Made by a program: the position numbers and the translations under genes
Shown here: in pieces, positions 7,448 to 15,727 of the stretch
Layout: every line of letters starts with the position of its first letter
Position numbering within the stretch: the first letter of the stretch is position 1
Assembly (NCBI GenBank): GCA_938020565.1
Contig: CALIHP010000009.1
Span: forward strand, 1 to 26,694
Length of the DNA: 26,694 bases
Reading direction: 5' to 3'
Source: an uncultured Anaerolineaceae bacterium
Lineage (GTDB): Bacteria > Chloroflexota > Anaerolineae > Anaerolineales > Anaerolineaceae
Notes under the pieces: generated by a model
What the model was told of the DNA's origin: nothing
Database searches by the model: none
What the model saw: only the letters and a program-made list of their open reading frames with translations

Positions 7448-8887
7448 GTGAAAAAAATCGAGATCAGGGATTCGATCCGGGGGAAGTTCATCCTCTCTTA
7501 CTTAGCGGTAGCGCTGATTGTCGTTGGTTTTGTGATCGTTTTTGTCTATCTGAACAGCGGGCAATCCTTAATGAGTCTCGTCGTCGAGCAGGAAACGGCG
7601 GCGCTGAAAGCTTCAGTTCTGGCTTATTATCAGGAGTATGGGACGCTCGACGGCTTCTGGATGGCGAGCCATGGGTTCGGCGGTTATGGCGACGTCCCGC
7701 CTCCGGAAGACGCCCCGGTCATGCCCGGGGATTTCCGGGTGGGGAAGCTGAGGGGAATTTGCGGGCTGGTTGACGCGGAGGGAAAAGTCATCCTGCCGCT
7801 GGATGGGGCTGGCCCGGGCGAAACGGTTCCGGACGAGTTCCTGAAATACGCTGTGCCGGTCGAGGCCGGTGGGCGAACGATTGCCAGGATCGTTCCGGAA
7901 CGAAAGCGCGAATTCAAGCTCAGCAGCGAGGAAGAGCTTTATCTGAACCGCATGACGAAGGCGGTGGCGCTGGCGGGGTTATCCGGCGCAGCGCTGGCGA
8001 TTCTCCTCGGCGTCCTGATATCGAGCGGAATCCTGAAGCCGATCCGGCGGCTGACGCTGGCCTCGAAGGCATTGGCCGCCGGCGATCTCAGCCAGAACGT
8101 TGAAATTACGTCCGGGGACGAGCTGGGGGAGCTGACCGAGACGTTTAATCGGATGAGCGCGGATTTAGCGCGTGTCGATTCGCAGCGTAAGCGGTTGACC
8201 GCCGATATTACGCATGACCTGAGCACGCCGCTCCAGATTATTTCCGGATATATCGAGATGGTCGAGGACGAAACGATCCAGCTCACGCCGCAGCGGATCC
8301 GGATCATCAAGACGGAGCTGGATCACCTGCGCCGGTTGGTCAGCGATCTGACGACGCTGAGCCAGGCGGAAGGCGGCGGGCTGACGCTTCAGCCGGAGCC
8401 AATTCAGCCGGAGGAACTCCTGGACCAGCTCTACAGCACGTATCAGCCGATTGCGGCCGGACAGGGCGTGACGATGCGCTTTGCGGACGGCGGGGGCGCG
8501 CTGCTGACGGTCGATCCCGGCCGGCTCCGTCAGACGATCCAGAATCTGGTTGAAAACGCGCTTCGATACACGCCGCGCGGCGGCGAAATAACGCTGTCGC
8601 TCCGGACGGAGGCCGGCCGGGTAAAGATCGCCGTGACCGACACGGGCAGCGGGATCGATCCCGCGGATATTCCGTACGTTTTCGACCGCTTTTATCGCGC
8701 CGATCCGGCGCGGGACGCGAATGCGGGGAAAATGGGCCTGGGGCTTTCGATCTGCAAAGCGCTGACTATCGCGCAGGGCGGAACGATCGCGGTCCGTTCA
8801 GCGGGAAAAGGAAAGGGGACGACGTTTGAGCTCTCGTTCCCTGCCGACCGACGCAGCGCAGGCGAACGGAAGCTATACGGGGAATAA
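7448..8887 (+). CDS. Membrane sensor histidine kinase
   Basis: GTG 7448 has AAAGGA six bases upstream and is preferred. An ATG at 7433 overlaps the previous stop by four bases but lacks a ribosome binding site; residues here are numbered from that ATG. The order is membrane segment 1 (about 19-40), an extracytoplasmic part of about 130 residues with no recognised domain, membrane segment 2 (about 177-200), a HAMP linker (201-248), a HisKA helix with H261 in THDLSTPL, and the ATPase domain. The ATPase domain has the N box NLVENALRYTP (371-381), G1 DTGSGI (403-408), an F box near 417-420 and G2 GLGLS (435-439). All catalytic motifs are intact. It is the evident partner of the adjacent response regulator. 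The signal sensed is unknown. Confidence 0.92.
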   Translation: MKKIEIRDSIRGKFILSYLAVALIVVGFVIVFVYLNSGQSLMSLVVEQETAALKASVLAYYQEYGTLDGFWMASHGFGGYGDVPPPEDAPVMPGDFRVGKLRGICGLVDAEGKVILPLDGAGPGETVPDEFLKYAVPVEAGGRTIARIVPERKREFKLSSEEELYLNRMTKAVALAGLSGAALAILLGVLISSGILKPIRRLTLASKALAAGDLSQNVEITSGDELGELTETFNRMSADLARVDSQRKRLTADITHDLSTPLQIISGYIEMVEDETIQLTPQRIRIIKTELDHLRRLVSDLTTLSQAEGGGLTLQPEPIQPEELLDQLYSTYQPIAAGQGVTMRFADGGGALLTVDPGRLRQTIQNLVENALRYTPRGGEITLSLRTEAGRVKIAVTDTGSGIDPADIPYVFDRFYRADPARDANAGKMGLGLSICKALTIAQGGTIAVRSAGKGKGTTFELSFPADRRSAGERKLYGE

Positions 8888-8967
8888 ATCCCTTCCGCCT
8901 CTTCTCTTTCCGCTTTCCGCAGCTATGTTATCATTGATTGCGAAAATGAATTACGACGGACGCATTT

Positions 8968-9465
8968 ATGAAAATTGGAATCCTTTCAGATACGCATGAT
9001 CACGGTCCGCGGACGTCAGAGGCGCTTGAAATCTTTCGGCAGGAGGGCGTCCGCGAGCTGATTCACTGCGGCGATATGACCCGTGTCGCAACGGCGGAGC
9101 TCTTCCGGGATTTCACGCTGCATCATGTCCTGGGCAATAATGATTTTGATTCGATCGGGTTGAGCCTGACGATTCAAGAGTTTGGCCCGGGCTCCGGAAG
9201 CGGCGAAATCTTCACCGGCGAGATCGACGGGAAGCTGTTCGCCGCGATCCATGGGCATCGGCTGGCGGCGCTGACGCAGTTAATTCAGAGCCAGCGATAC
9301 GATTATGTCCTGACGGGGCATACACACCGCGTCCGCGACGAACGGATCGGCCGGACGCGGGTCATTAACCCCGGGGCGCTGGGCGGCGCGCGGCGCGACC
9401 GGCGCAATTTCTGTATTCTGGAAATCGAAACGGACGACCTGACGCATTATTCGGCGTTCGATTAA
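8968..9465 (+). CDS. Metallophosphoesterase, MJ0936/YfcE family
   Basis: ATG 8968 has ACGACGGA as a weak ribosome binding site seven bases upstream. The 165 residues carry the full metal-binding set of small calcineurin-like phosphodiesterases: D8 and H10 (SDTHDH), D36 (HCGD), N57 (GNND), H95/H97 (HGH) and H118/H120 (GHTH), then the family's NPGALGGAR near 134-142. Such enzymes hydrolyse phosphodiesters with a two-metal centre in the cytosol; the natural substrate is often unknown. Its stop overlaps the stop of the convergent gene on the other strand within 9462-9465. Confidence 0.92.
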   Translation: MKIGILSDTHDHGPRTSEALEIFRQEGVRELIHCGDMTRVATAELFRDFTLHHVLGNNDFDSIGLSLTIQEFGPGSGSGEIFTGEIDGKLFAAIHGHRLAALTQLIQSQRYDYVLTGHTHRVRDERIGRTRVINPGALGGARRDRRNFCILEIETDDLTHYSAFD

Positions 9466-10115
9466 CTCAGTTCTCTTTTTGGATTCAGGATGATCAGCGT
9501 AAAACCAAGCGCGATCACCATAACGGCGAAATAAATTTCGATAGAGTAATGCGCATCTATCACTCTTGCAATTGCCATGCTGATCGGCTTTGCTATCGTG
9601 AGGCTGTTCAGCCAGAATCCCTCTCGATACAGCTTGCGTTCAAACAGGAGAACCGCGGTCATTCCGACGAGGACGTTTATTCCCCGCGTTCCTAATTGCA
9701 GGAAGGCATTGGTTGTTTTGAGCTTTTCAGTTTTTTCAATGTATAGCGGAAGAGCGGATGACGTCAGGTTTGAATCTATCCCATTCGCAGCCGACATGAC
9801 AATTATGATGTAAATCAGGTATCGCTCATTCCCGGCCGCGAAAATAAAACTCATGATGAATAATAGAATCGCGTTGATTATCTGAATGAAAGGAAGAGTT
9901 TTTAATTTATTGAGTCTGTCGGTTATAACGCCGGCGAAAAGGATTGCAGCAGCATTGGTTGCTGTGTAGATCAGTATGTAATTCGCGTACGCCTCCTGAG
10001 AATAAACGCTCAATAAATGCATAATCATTACACAATATAACAATGCAGACCCAAATACGGAAAAAAGGTGAGCGACTATGAAGAGGTTGGAGATTCCGAA
10101 TAATTTCGCGCGCAT
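9462..10115 (-). CDS. Half-length MFS transporter-like membrane protein
   Basis: The ATG ends at 10115 and follows GAGGG with a 5-base gap on the minus strand. The 217 residues contain six likely membrane segments: about 10-33, 42-62, 72-92, 98-114, 143-161 and 193-211. The loop GVITDRLNKLK after the second resembles the MFS signature (G-x-x-x-D-R-x-x-x-K). A typical MFS carrier has twelve segments and about 400 residues, so this is one half. It stops exactly at the tail of the phosphodiesterase gene. Its base composition is clearly more AT-rich than its neighbours. It is either a truncated or decaying transferred gene or a small stand-alone protein. The substrate cannot be guessed. Confidence 0.6.
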   Translation of the reverse strand: MRAKLFGISNLFIVAHLFSVFGSALLYCVMIMHLLSVYSQEAYANYILIYTATNAAAILFAGVITDRLNKLKTLPFIQIINAILLFIMSFIFAAGNERYLIYIIIVMSAANGIDSNLTSSALPLYIEKTEKLKTTNAFLQLGTRGINVLVGMTAVLLFERKLYREGFWLNSLTIAKPISMAIARVIDAHYSIEIYFAVMVIALGFTLIILNPKRELS

Positions 10116-10281
10116 AATTTCCCTCGATCCTCAATGTTTGCTGTATACAAGTTTACGATGATCTGGATAAATTGCAATGCTTTTGAAGGTGTGTTTCTTT
10201 AAACCGGCTTGTGAATTGCGTTTTCGATCCATATAAAAAATAAGCGTACCTTAATCATGAATTATGGAGTTTTTCATGAAG

Positions 10282-10287
10282 TACAAT
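10282..10287 (+). promoter_or_regulatory. Possible -10 of the DHH-CBS-CCA gene
   Basis: GTACAATAAAA here matches the -10 context of the beta-helix gene (GTACAATAAAA at 3275-3285). It lies 41 bases before the start codon. No convincing -35 was found. Confidence 0.35.
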
Positions 10288-10327
10288 AAAAGGGAAGTAT
10301 GGCTGAGATCGACGTTGGAGCTTGAAA

Positions 10328-13024
10328 ATGAAGCTGATCTTCACGCATGAACACGCAGATTTTGACGCGATCGCTTCGCTGGCGGCGGCGGAGCTGATTT
10401 ATCCTGATTATATTGCGGCGCGTCCGATCCATGTCAACCGGAACGTCGCGGTTTTCCTGAAGGAGTATCGGAACGAATTCCCGTTTCAACTGATCAGGCA
10501 GCTTCCCTCCGAAAAAGCGGAGCGGATCCTTCTTGTCGATACCCATCGTCTCTTTTCGCAGGAATTCGTCGGCGCGGACACGGAAATCAGCGTCATCGAT
10601 CATCATCTTCCCGGGGCGTCGCTGTCGCCGGACTGGGACTGCCGGTTCGAAGCGCTGGGGGCCTGCACGAGTATCCTGATTCGCGAGCTGCGCGCCCGCG
10701 AGCTTCAGTTGAAACGGGAAGCGGCGAATTTGCTGCTCCTGGGGATATACGAGGATACGGGGAACCTGACGTACGGTTCGACGACGGTGGAGGACATGCG
10801 CGCCGCGACCTGGCTCGTCGAGCAGGGCGCGGACCTGAACGTTCTTCAGAGGTACCTGCGTCAGCCGCTGACCGAGAATCAGCTCATCCTGGCGGACCGC
10901 TGCCTGGCGTCGGCCGAGACGCTTCGGATCGCGGGAGAAGAGATCGTTTTAGCGACCGCCGACGCGACGGATATTCATGACGAATACTCGACCGTCGCGC
11001 ATTATTTACGCGACATGATGAACCCGGACGCGATTTTTATCCTGCTGCGGACGAGGATCGGACTGCGGATGATCGGGCGGGCGACGAACGACCGGATTAA
11101 CGTCGGACAGGTCATGAAGAATTTTCATGGCGGCGGCCACGCGCGCGCAGCGGCGGGGCTGATCGCGCTCGACGAGAGCGAGACGACGGACGCGAAGATG
11201 GCGGAGGTTCGCGAGCGGCTGGTTTCGATTCTTCCCGCGTACGTTTCGCCGCCGCTGACGGTCGCGTCGATTCAATCGGCGAACCCACTGACGCTTCAAA
11301 GCGACCTTTCGGTTCAGGAGGCATCGACAATTGTCGAGCGCTACGGATATGAAGGATTTCCTGTCGTCGATCAGGACGGGAAGCTGGTCGGGCTGCTGAA
11401 CCGCCGTCAGCTCGACCACGCGCGTGCGTTTCAGCTGAATAAACCGATTTCCGAGATCATGGATATCGGCGATTATTCCGTAACCGCCGGCGACAGGGTC
11501 GAGACGGTGCGCGAGATAATGAGCCTGTCGGGCTGGGGCCAGATTCCGGTCCGCGACGCGGACGGCGGGAAAATTACGGGAATCGTGACACGGACCGACC
11601 TGATTCAGGCGCTTCGCGGCGGGCTTCGGCGGGAGCGGCGGAATTACCGCGAAAAATTAGCGGCGGCGCTTTCGCCTGGGGCGCGGGCGCTGATCGACGC
11701 TGTTTCCGAAATCGCGCGGCAGTTTCGATATCCGGTTTATATCGTCGGCGGATTTGTCCGCGACCTGCTCTTAGGGCTTCCGGTTAAGGATTTCGATATC
11801 GTTATCGAGGGGGACGCGATCGCGGTCGCGCGGCGCTTAGCCGGGCGATACGGCGGCGCGATCCGGCCGCATCCGCAATTCGGCACGGCGAAATGGGAAA
11901 TTGGTTCGCTGAAGCTGGGCGCGGCGCCCTTTTCGGCGGAACCGAGCGAAGCGCTTCCCGGTTCTCTTGACCTGATTTCCGCGCGGACGGAGTTTTACGA
12001 TTATCCGACCGCGCTCCCGACCGTCGAACGCAGCTCGATCAAGCTGGATTTGCACCGGCGCGATTTCACGATGAATACGCTGGCGCTTCGGCTGGACGGT
12101 GAAGCGTTCGGCGATCTTCTCGATTTCTGGGGCGGAATGAATGACCTGACGCAGCGGCAGATTCGCACGCTGCATTCGCTTTCGTTTACCGATGATCCGA
12201 CGCGGATGATCCGCGCGGTTCGCTTCGAACAGCGGTTCGCGTTTACGATTGAGGCGAATACGCTGGAACGGCTGCGCTTGAGCGGGAGTCTCCTGAAGCA
12301 GGTGTCCGGCCAGCGCATCCGTCATGAATTTCAGCTGTTGTTTAAGGAGAACGACCCGCCGGCCTGTTTCGCACGGCTGGAGGAGCTGAGCCTGCTGAAA
12401 AACGTTCATCCGGATCTGCATTGGACTACGCAGAACGCGGCGGATTACCGCCGTCTCGTCGTCTTTCCGTTCGGCAGCGCCTGGATCGAGGCGGACGCAG
12501 AGCTCCCGGATTTCCTGGCGGGCTGGGGCGGGCTGATTTCCTGGCTGGGGACGGAGCGGCGGACGACGATCGATGCGCTTTGCGATCGGTTCCAGTTCCC
12601 GACGCGCGTCGCCGCCGCAATGCGCGGGCTGGAATCGCTTTTCAGCGGGTTCGCGGCGAAGCTGAAATCGCGCCGGAGCGAAGCGGTTTTCTTTTTGGAA
12701 AAGGTTCCGATCGCGTCGCTTTTCTGCTATGACGCGATGGCGGACGACGCCGCGATTCATGCATTCATCCGCGATTATTTATGCGACTGGCGTTACCGGC
12801 GGCCGACGACCGACGGCGCGCTGCTGAAAAGGATGGGGTTTGCGCCGGGCGCGTGGATGGGGGCGGTTCTGGATCGGCTTCGCGCGGCGCGGATCGATGG
12901 AGAAATTGAACGCGATGAAGAAGAAGCTGCGCTGCGGGCACGGCTGATTTCGGAGCTGGAACGAGAGGGCGCGCTGGATCGGGCGGAGCGGAAAGGGGAG
13001 CCGGATGAGCGAATGGCTGGATAG
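10328..13024 (+). CDS. DHH phosphoesterase - twin CBS - tRNA nucleotidyltransferase fusion (CCA-adding enzyme type)
   Basis: ATG 10328 has GGAG seven bases upstream; a TTG at 10322 is too close to that site. The 898 residues start with a DHH domain (about 1-180): HEHADFDA with H7, D11 and D13, LLVDTH at 68-73, DHH at 91-93, and YEDTG with D143. A DHHA1 part has GGGHARAAAG (268-277). Two CBS repeats follow (about 308-365 and 372-430). The class II nucleotidyltransferase head (about 450-600) has VGGFVRDLLLG and D488/D490 in DFDIVIEG. Then come the RRDFTMNTLA and DDPTRMIRAVRF motifs and an RNA-binding tail. The same architecture is known from several bacterial groups. It probably adds all or part of CCA to tRNA; the DHH part may be a nuclease, and the CBS pair may sense nucleotides. 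All catalytic residues look intact. Confidence 0.92.
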   Translation: MKLIFTHEHADFDAIASLAAAELIYPDYIAARPIHVNRNVAVFLKEYRNEFPFQLIRQLPSEKAERILLVDTHRLFSQEFVGADTEISVIDHHLPGASLSPDWDCRFEALGACTSILIRELRARELQLKREAANLLLLGIYEDTGNLTYGSTTVEDMRAATWLVEQGADLNVLQRYLRQPLTENQLILADRCLASAETLRIAGEEIVLATADATDIHDEYSTVAHYLRDMMNPDAIFILLRTRIGLRMIGRATNDRINVGQVMKNFHGGGHARAAAGLIALDESETTDAKMAEVRERLVSILPAYVSPPLTVASIQSANPLTLQSDLSVQEASTIVERYGYEGFPVVDQDGKLVGLLNRRQLDHARAFQLNKPISEIMDIGDYSVTAGDRVETVREIMSLSGWGQIPVRDADGGKITGIVTRTDLIQALRGGLRRERRNYREKLAAALSPGARALIDAVSEIARQFRYPVYIVGGFVRDLLLGLPVKDFDIVIEGDAIAVARRLAGRYGGAIRPHPQFGTAKWEIGSLKLGAAPFSAEPSEALPGSLDLISARTEFYDYPTALPTVERSSIKLDLHRRDFTMNTLALRLDGEAFGDLLDFWGGMNDLTQRQIRTLHSLSFTDDPTRMIRAVRFEQRFAFTIEANTLERLRLSGSLLKQVSGQRIRHEFQLLFKENDPPACFARLEELSLLKNVHPDLHWTTQNAADYRRLVVFPFGSAWIEADAELPDFLAGWGGLISWLGTERRTTIDALCDRFQFPTRVAAAMRGLESLFSGFAAKLKSRRSEAVFFLEKVPIASLFCYDAMADDAAIHAFIRDYLCDWRYRRPTTDGALLKRMGFAPGAWMGAVLDRLRAARIDGEIERDEEEAALRARLISELEREGALDRAERKGEPDERMAG

Positions 13025-13514
13025 GGTCAGAATCCGGAAGATGGTCGAGGCGGATTTGCCGCTGATCGAATGGGACGGGGAATACGCGCGTTATCGGAAG
13101 GTCTACCGCGAGGTTTTCAGGAACCAGCTGATCGGACTGACGACCGCGCTGATCGCCGAGTCGCCGGGCGATGGAATCGTTGGCCAGGTGTTCCTGACGA
13201 AGAAGGAGCCGAATCCAACGTTCAGTCCCAAGGATCGCTACCTGTTTATCAGTTCATTCCGCGTTAAAGAACCGTTCCGTGGCCGCGGGTTGGGGACGCT
13301 GATGCTGAAGATGGCGGAGCTGATCGCGAAAAAAGAGGGACTGGCGCTGTTAATTCTGAATTGCGCGAGATCGAATCAGGCGGCGCTGACGTTTTATAAG
13401 GACGCGGGCTTCGAGGGGTTCCGGCTGGACGACGGATATTGGCGCTATATCGATCATGAGGATCGGGTCCGGGTGGAATCGGAACCGGCGTTTTCGCTGC
13501 GGAAGCGGGTCTGA
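13005..13514 (+). CDS. GNAT-family N-acetyltransferase
   Basis: ATG 13005 lies inside the end of the previous gene (20-base overlap), with GGGGAG five bases upstream, so the two are probably translated together. In the 169 residues the acetyl-CoA-binding motif A is FRVKEPFRGRGLGTLMLKMA (85-104), with the R-G-R-G-L-G pyrophosphate loop. LNCARSNQAALTFYKDAGF near 118-136 is the typical second half. The acceptor is not predictable. A hairpin terminator follows. Confidence 0.88.
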   Translation: MSEWLDRVRIRKMVEADLPLIEWDGEYARYRKVYREVFRNQLIGLTTALIAESPGDGIVGQVFLTKKEPNPTFSPKDRYLFISSFRVKEPFRGRGLGTLMLKMAELIAKKEGLALLILNCARSNQAALTFYKDAGFEGFRLDDGYWRYIDHEDRVRVESEPAFSLRKRV

Positions 13515-13546
13515 GGAACTGATTCGGGCTTGTCTCAGAGACGTTT

Positions 13547-13570
13547 CTGACGGGAACCGTCAGGTTTTCT
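13547..13570 (+). terminator. Terminator after the GNAT gene
   Basis: CTGACGG (13547-13553) pairs perfectly with CCGTCAG (13557-13563) around a GAA loop, followed by GTTTTCT. The stem is short, but its position just before the uvrB promoter is right. Confidence 0.6.
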
Positions 13571-13598
13571 GAAATTCTGTTCGATATCCGTTATAATA
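13568..13598 (+). promoter_or_regulatory. uvrB promoter
   Basis: A perfect TATAAT lies at 13592-13597 within ATCCGTTATAATA (13586-13598). This 13-base string recurs exactly upstream of the ABC permease gene. TTCTGA at 13568-13573 is a weak -35 at 18 bases. No SOS-type operator palindrome was recognised. Confidence 0.7.
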
Positions 13599-13614
13599 AG
13601 GACGGAGATTCGAT

Positions 13615-15666
13615 ATGCATCAACTTTTTGACCTTCACGCGCCGTATCAGCCCATGGGGGATCAGCCGCAGGCGATCCGCGAGCTGGTTGACGGCGTCCG
13701 CGCCGGCAACCGTCATCAGGTCCTCTTAGGAGCGACCGGGACAGGGAAAACGTTTACGATGGCGAATATTATTCAGGAGCTGCAGATCCCCGCCGTCGTC
13801 ATGGCGCATAATAAAACGCTGGCGGCGCAGCTGTACGCCGAATTTAAAGAGTTTTTTCCGAATAACGCGGTCGAATATTTCGTCTCTTATTACGATTATT
13901 ATCAGCCGGAGGCTTACGTTCCGCGCCGGGATTTATATATTGAAAAAGAAGTTGATACGAACGACGAGATCGACCGGCTGCGGCTGGCGGCGACGGCCGC
14001 GCTGTCGTCGCGGTCGGATGTGATTATTATTGCGTCGGTCAGCTGTATCTACGGGCTGGGGGACCCGGAGGCGTACGGGAAAGCGGTAATCACGCTGAAG
14101 ACCGGCGAGGTTCATCGCCGCAACGCGCTGCTGCGAAACCTGATCGAGAATCGCTATGAACGGAACGACATGGATTTTCACGCCGGGACGTTTCGCGTTC
14201 GCGGCGATACGCTCGATATTTATCCGGCTTATGAGGATTCGCTCGTGTACCGGATTTCTTATTTCGACGACGAGATCGAAAAAATTACCGCGATTAATCC
14301 GCTTACCGGGGAGGTTCTTCGTGTAGAAGACGAGATTCAGGTTTTTCCCGCGAAACACTATATCACGGAGGAATCGCGCATGAAGCAGGCGCTCGCGGAT
14401 ATTGAAGCGGAGCTCGCGGAGCGGATCCGTTTTTTTAAGGATCGCGAGATGTTCCTCGAAGCGCAGCGGATCGAGCAGCGTACGAATTTTGATCTGGAAA
14501 TGATCCGGGCGACGGGGTACTGCGCGGGGATTGAGAACTACTCACGGCATATGGACCAACGCGCGCCGGGGTCGCATCCCTGGACGCTGATGGACTACCT
14601 GCCCTCGAATTATCTGCTTTTTATCGACGAATCGCATATGACCGTGCCGCAGATTCGCGGGATGTACAACGGGGACCGGGCGCGAAAGCAGATTCTCAGC
14701 GATTACGGGTTCCGGCTCCCGAGTGCGATGGATAACCGGCCGCTGACGTTCGAGGAATTCGAGGGCGTCATGGGGACGACGATCTACACGAGCGCGACGC
14801 CGGGACCTTATGAGCTGGCGCGGGCGGAGCTGACCGCGGAACAGATTATCCGCCCGACCGGGCTTCTCGATCCGGTCGTCGAGGTACGACCGATCGAAGG
14901 TCAGATCGACGACCTGATCCATGAGATCCGGATCCGGACGGAAAAGAATCAGCGCGTCCTGGTAACGACGCTGACAAAGCGGATGGCGGAGGATCTGACC
15001 GATTACCTGAAGGACAACGAGATCAAGGTCCAATATCTGCATTCAGAGGTCGATACGCTGGAACGGATTTCGATCCTGCGCGACATGCGGCTGGGGACGT
15101 ACGACGTGATCGTCGGGATCAACCTGCTTCGCGAAGGGCTCGACTTGCCGGAGGTGTCGCTGGTCGCGATATTAGACGCGGATAAGGAAGGGTTCCTTCG
15201 CTCGGGTGTCTCGCTGATTCAGACGATCGGGCGGGCGGCGCGGAACGCCGAGGGTAAGGTTCTGATGTACGCGGATAAGATAACCGACTCGATGCGCTAT
15301 GCGCTGGACGAGACGGCGCGTCGGAGGAAGAAGCAGCAGGCTTATAACGAAGCGCATCATATTCAGCCGATGACGATTATGAAAGGCGTTTACGATCTTT
15401 CCGAACGGCTGGCGGCCTCGGCGCAGATCGCTGAGGACCATGCGGATTATCAGGCGGCGAAGAAATCGCTTCCGGCGAACGAACTGAAGCATACGCTGGC
15501 ACAATTGGAACGGGAGATGAAAGAGGCGGCGAAGAATCTGGAGTTTGAGCGCGCCGCTGAGCTCCGGGACAGCGTGTACGAGCTGCGCGGAATGCTGGCG
15601 GACGTAACGAACGCGTCCCCATGGCAGCGCGCCAAGCTCATGGCCGGCGAGGTTCCGTTTAACTAA
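13615..15666 (+). CDS. uvrB: UvrABC system protein B
   Basis: This is the DNA-damage-verifying helicase-like subunit of nucleotide excision repair; it receives damaged DNA from UvrA and recruits UvrC. ATG 13615 has GGAG seven bases upstream. The 683 residues show Walker A GATGTGKT (39-46), the damage-probing beta-hairpin YYDYYQPEAYVP (92-103), the DESH box at 338-341, and helicase motifs GREL-type VGINLLREGLDLPEV and QTIGRAARN. The C-terminal UVR domain for UvrC/UvrA contact has the ...LEFERAAELRD signature. Length and motifs are complete. It has its own promoter and converges on pfkA. Confidence 0.98.
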   Translation: MHQLFDLHAPYQPMGDQPQAIRELVDGVRAGNRHQVLLGATGTGKTFTMANIIQELQIPAVVMAHNKTLAAQLYAEFKEFFPNNAVEYFVSYYDYYQPEAYVPRRDLYIEKEVDTNDEIDRLRLAATAALSSRSDVIIIASVSCIYGLGDPEAYGKAVITLKTGEVHRRNALLRNLIENRYERNDMDFHAGTFRVRGDTLDIYPAYEDSLVYRISYFDDEIEKITAINPLTGEVLRVEDEIQVFPAKHYITEESRMKQALADIEAELAERIRFFKDREMFLEAQRIEQRTNFDLEMIRATGYCAGIENYSRHMDQRAPGSHPWTLMDYLPSNYLLFIDESHMTVPQIRGMYNGDRARKQILSDYGFRLPSAMDNRPLTFEEFEGVMGTTIYTSATPGPYELARAELTAEQIIRPTGLLDPVVEVRPIEGQIDDLIHEIRIRTEKNQRVLVTTLTKRMAEDLTDYLKDNEIKVQYLHSEVDTLERISILRDMRLGTYDVIVGINLLREGLDLPEVSLVAILDADKEGFLRSGVSLIQTIGRAARNAEGKVLMYADKITDSMRYALDETARRRKKQQAYNEAHHIQPMTIMKGVYDLSERLAASAQIAEDHADYQAAKKSLPANELKHTLAQLEREMKEAAKNLEFERAAELRDSVYELRGMLADVTNASPWQRAKLMAGEVPFN

Positions 15667-15673
15667 ATTACGG

Positions 15674-15710
15674 AAAACGGGAAAAGGAACGCAAGTCCTT
15701 CTCCCGTTTT
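15674..15710. terminator. Bidirectional terminator between uvrB and pfkA
   Basis: AAAACGGGA (15674-15682) pairs with TCCCGTTTT (15702-15710), and inside AAGGA pairs with TCCTT after one A-C mismatch. The A-rich left arm and T-rich right arm allow it to work in both directions, as fits two convergent genes. Confidence 0.85.
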
Positions 15711-15727
15711 GAGCTCGAGACGGGGGA

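Noticed and set aside
10276..10350. 24-codon open frame starting ATGAAG
   Set aside because: It starts upstream of and overlaps the DHH-CBS-CCA start, contains the likely -10 itself, and has no ribosome binding site.
11837..12760. Open frame of 307 codons on the minus strand
   Set aside because: It is antisense to the nucleotidyltransferase part of the DHH-CBS-CCA gene. It is Arg/Gln/Pro-rich with no domain.
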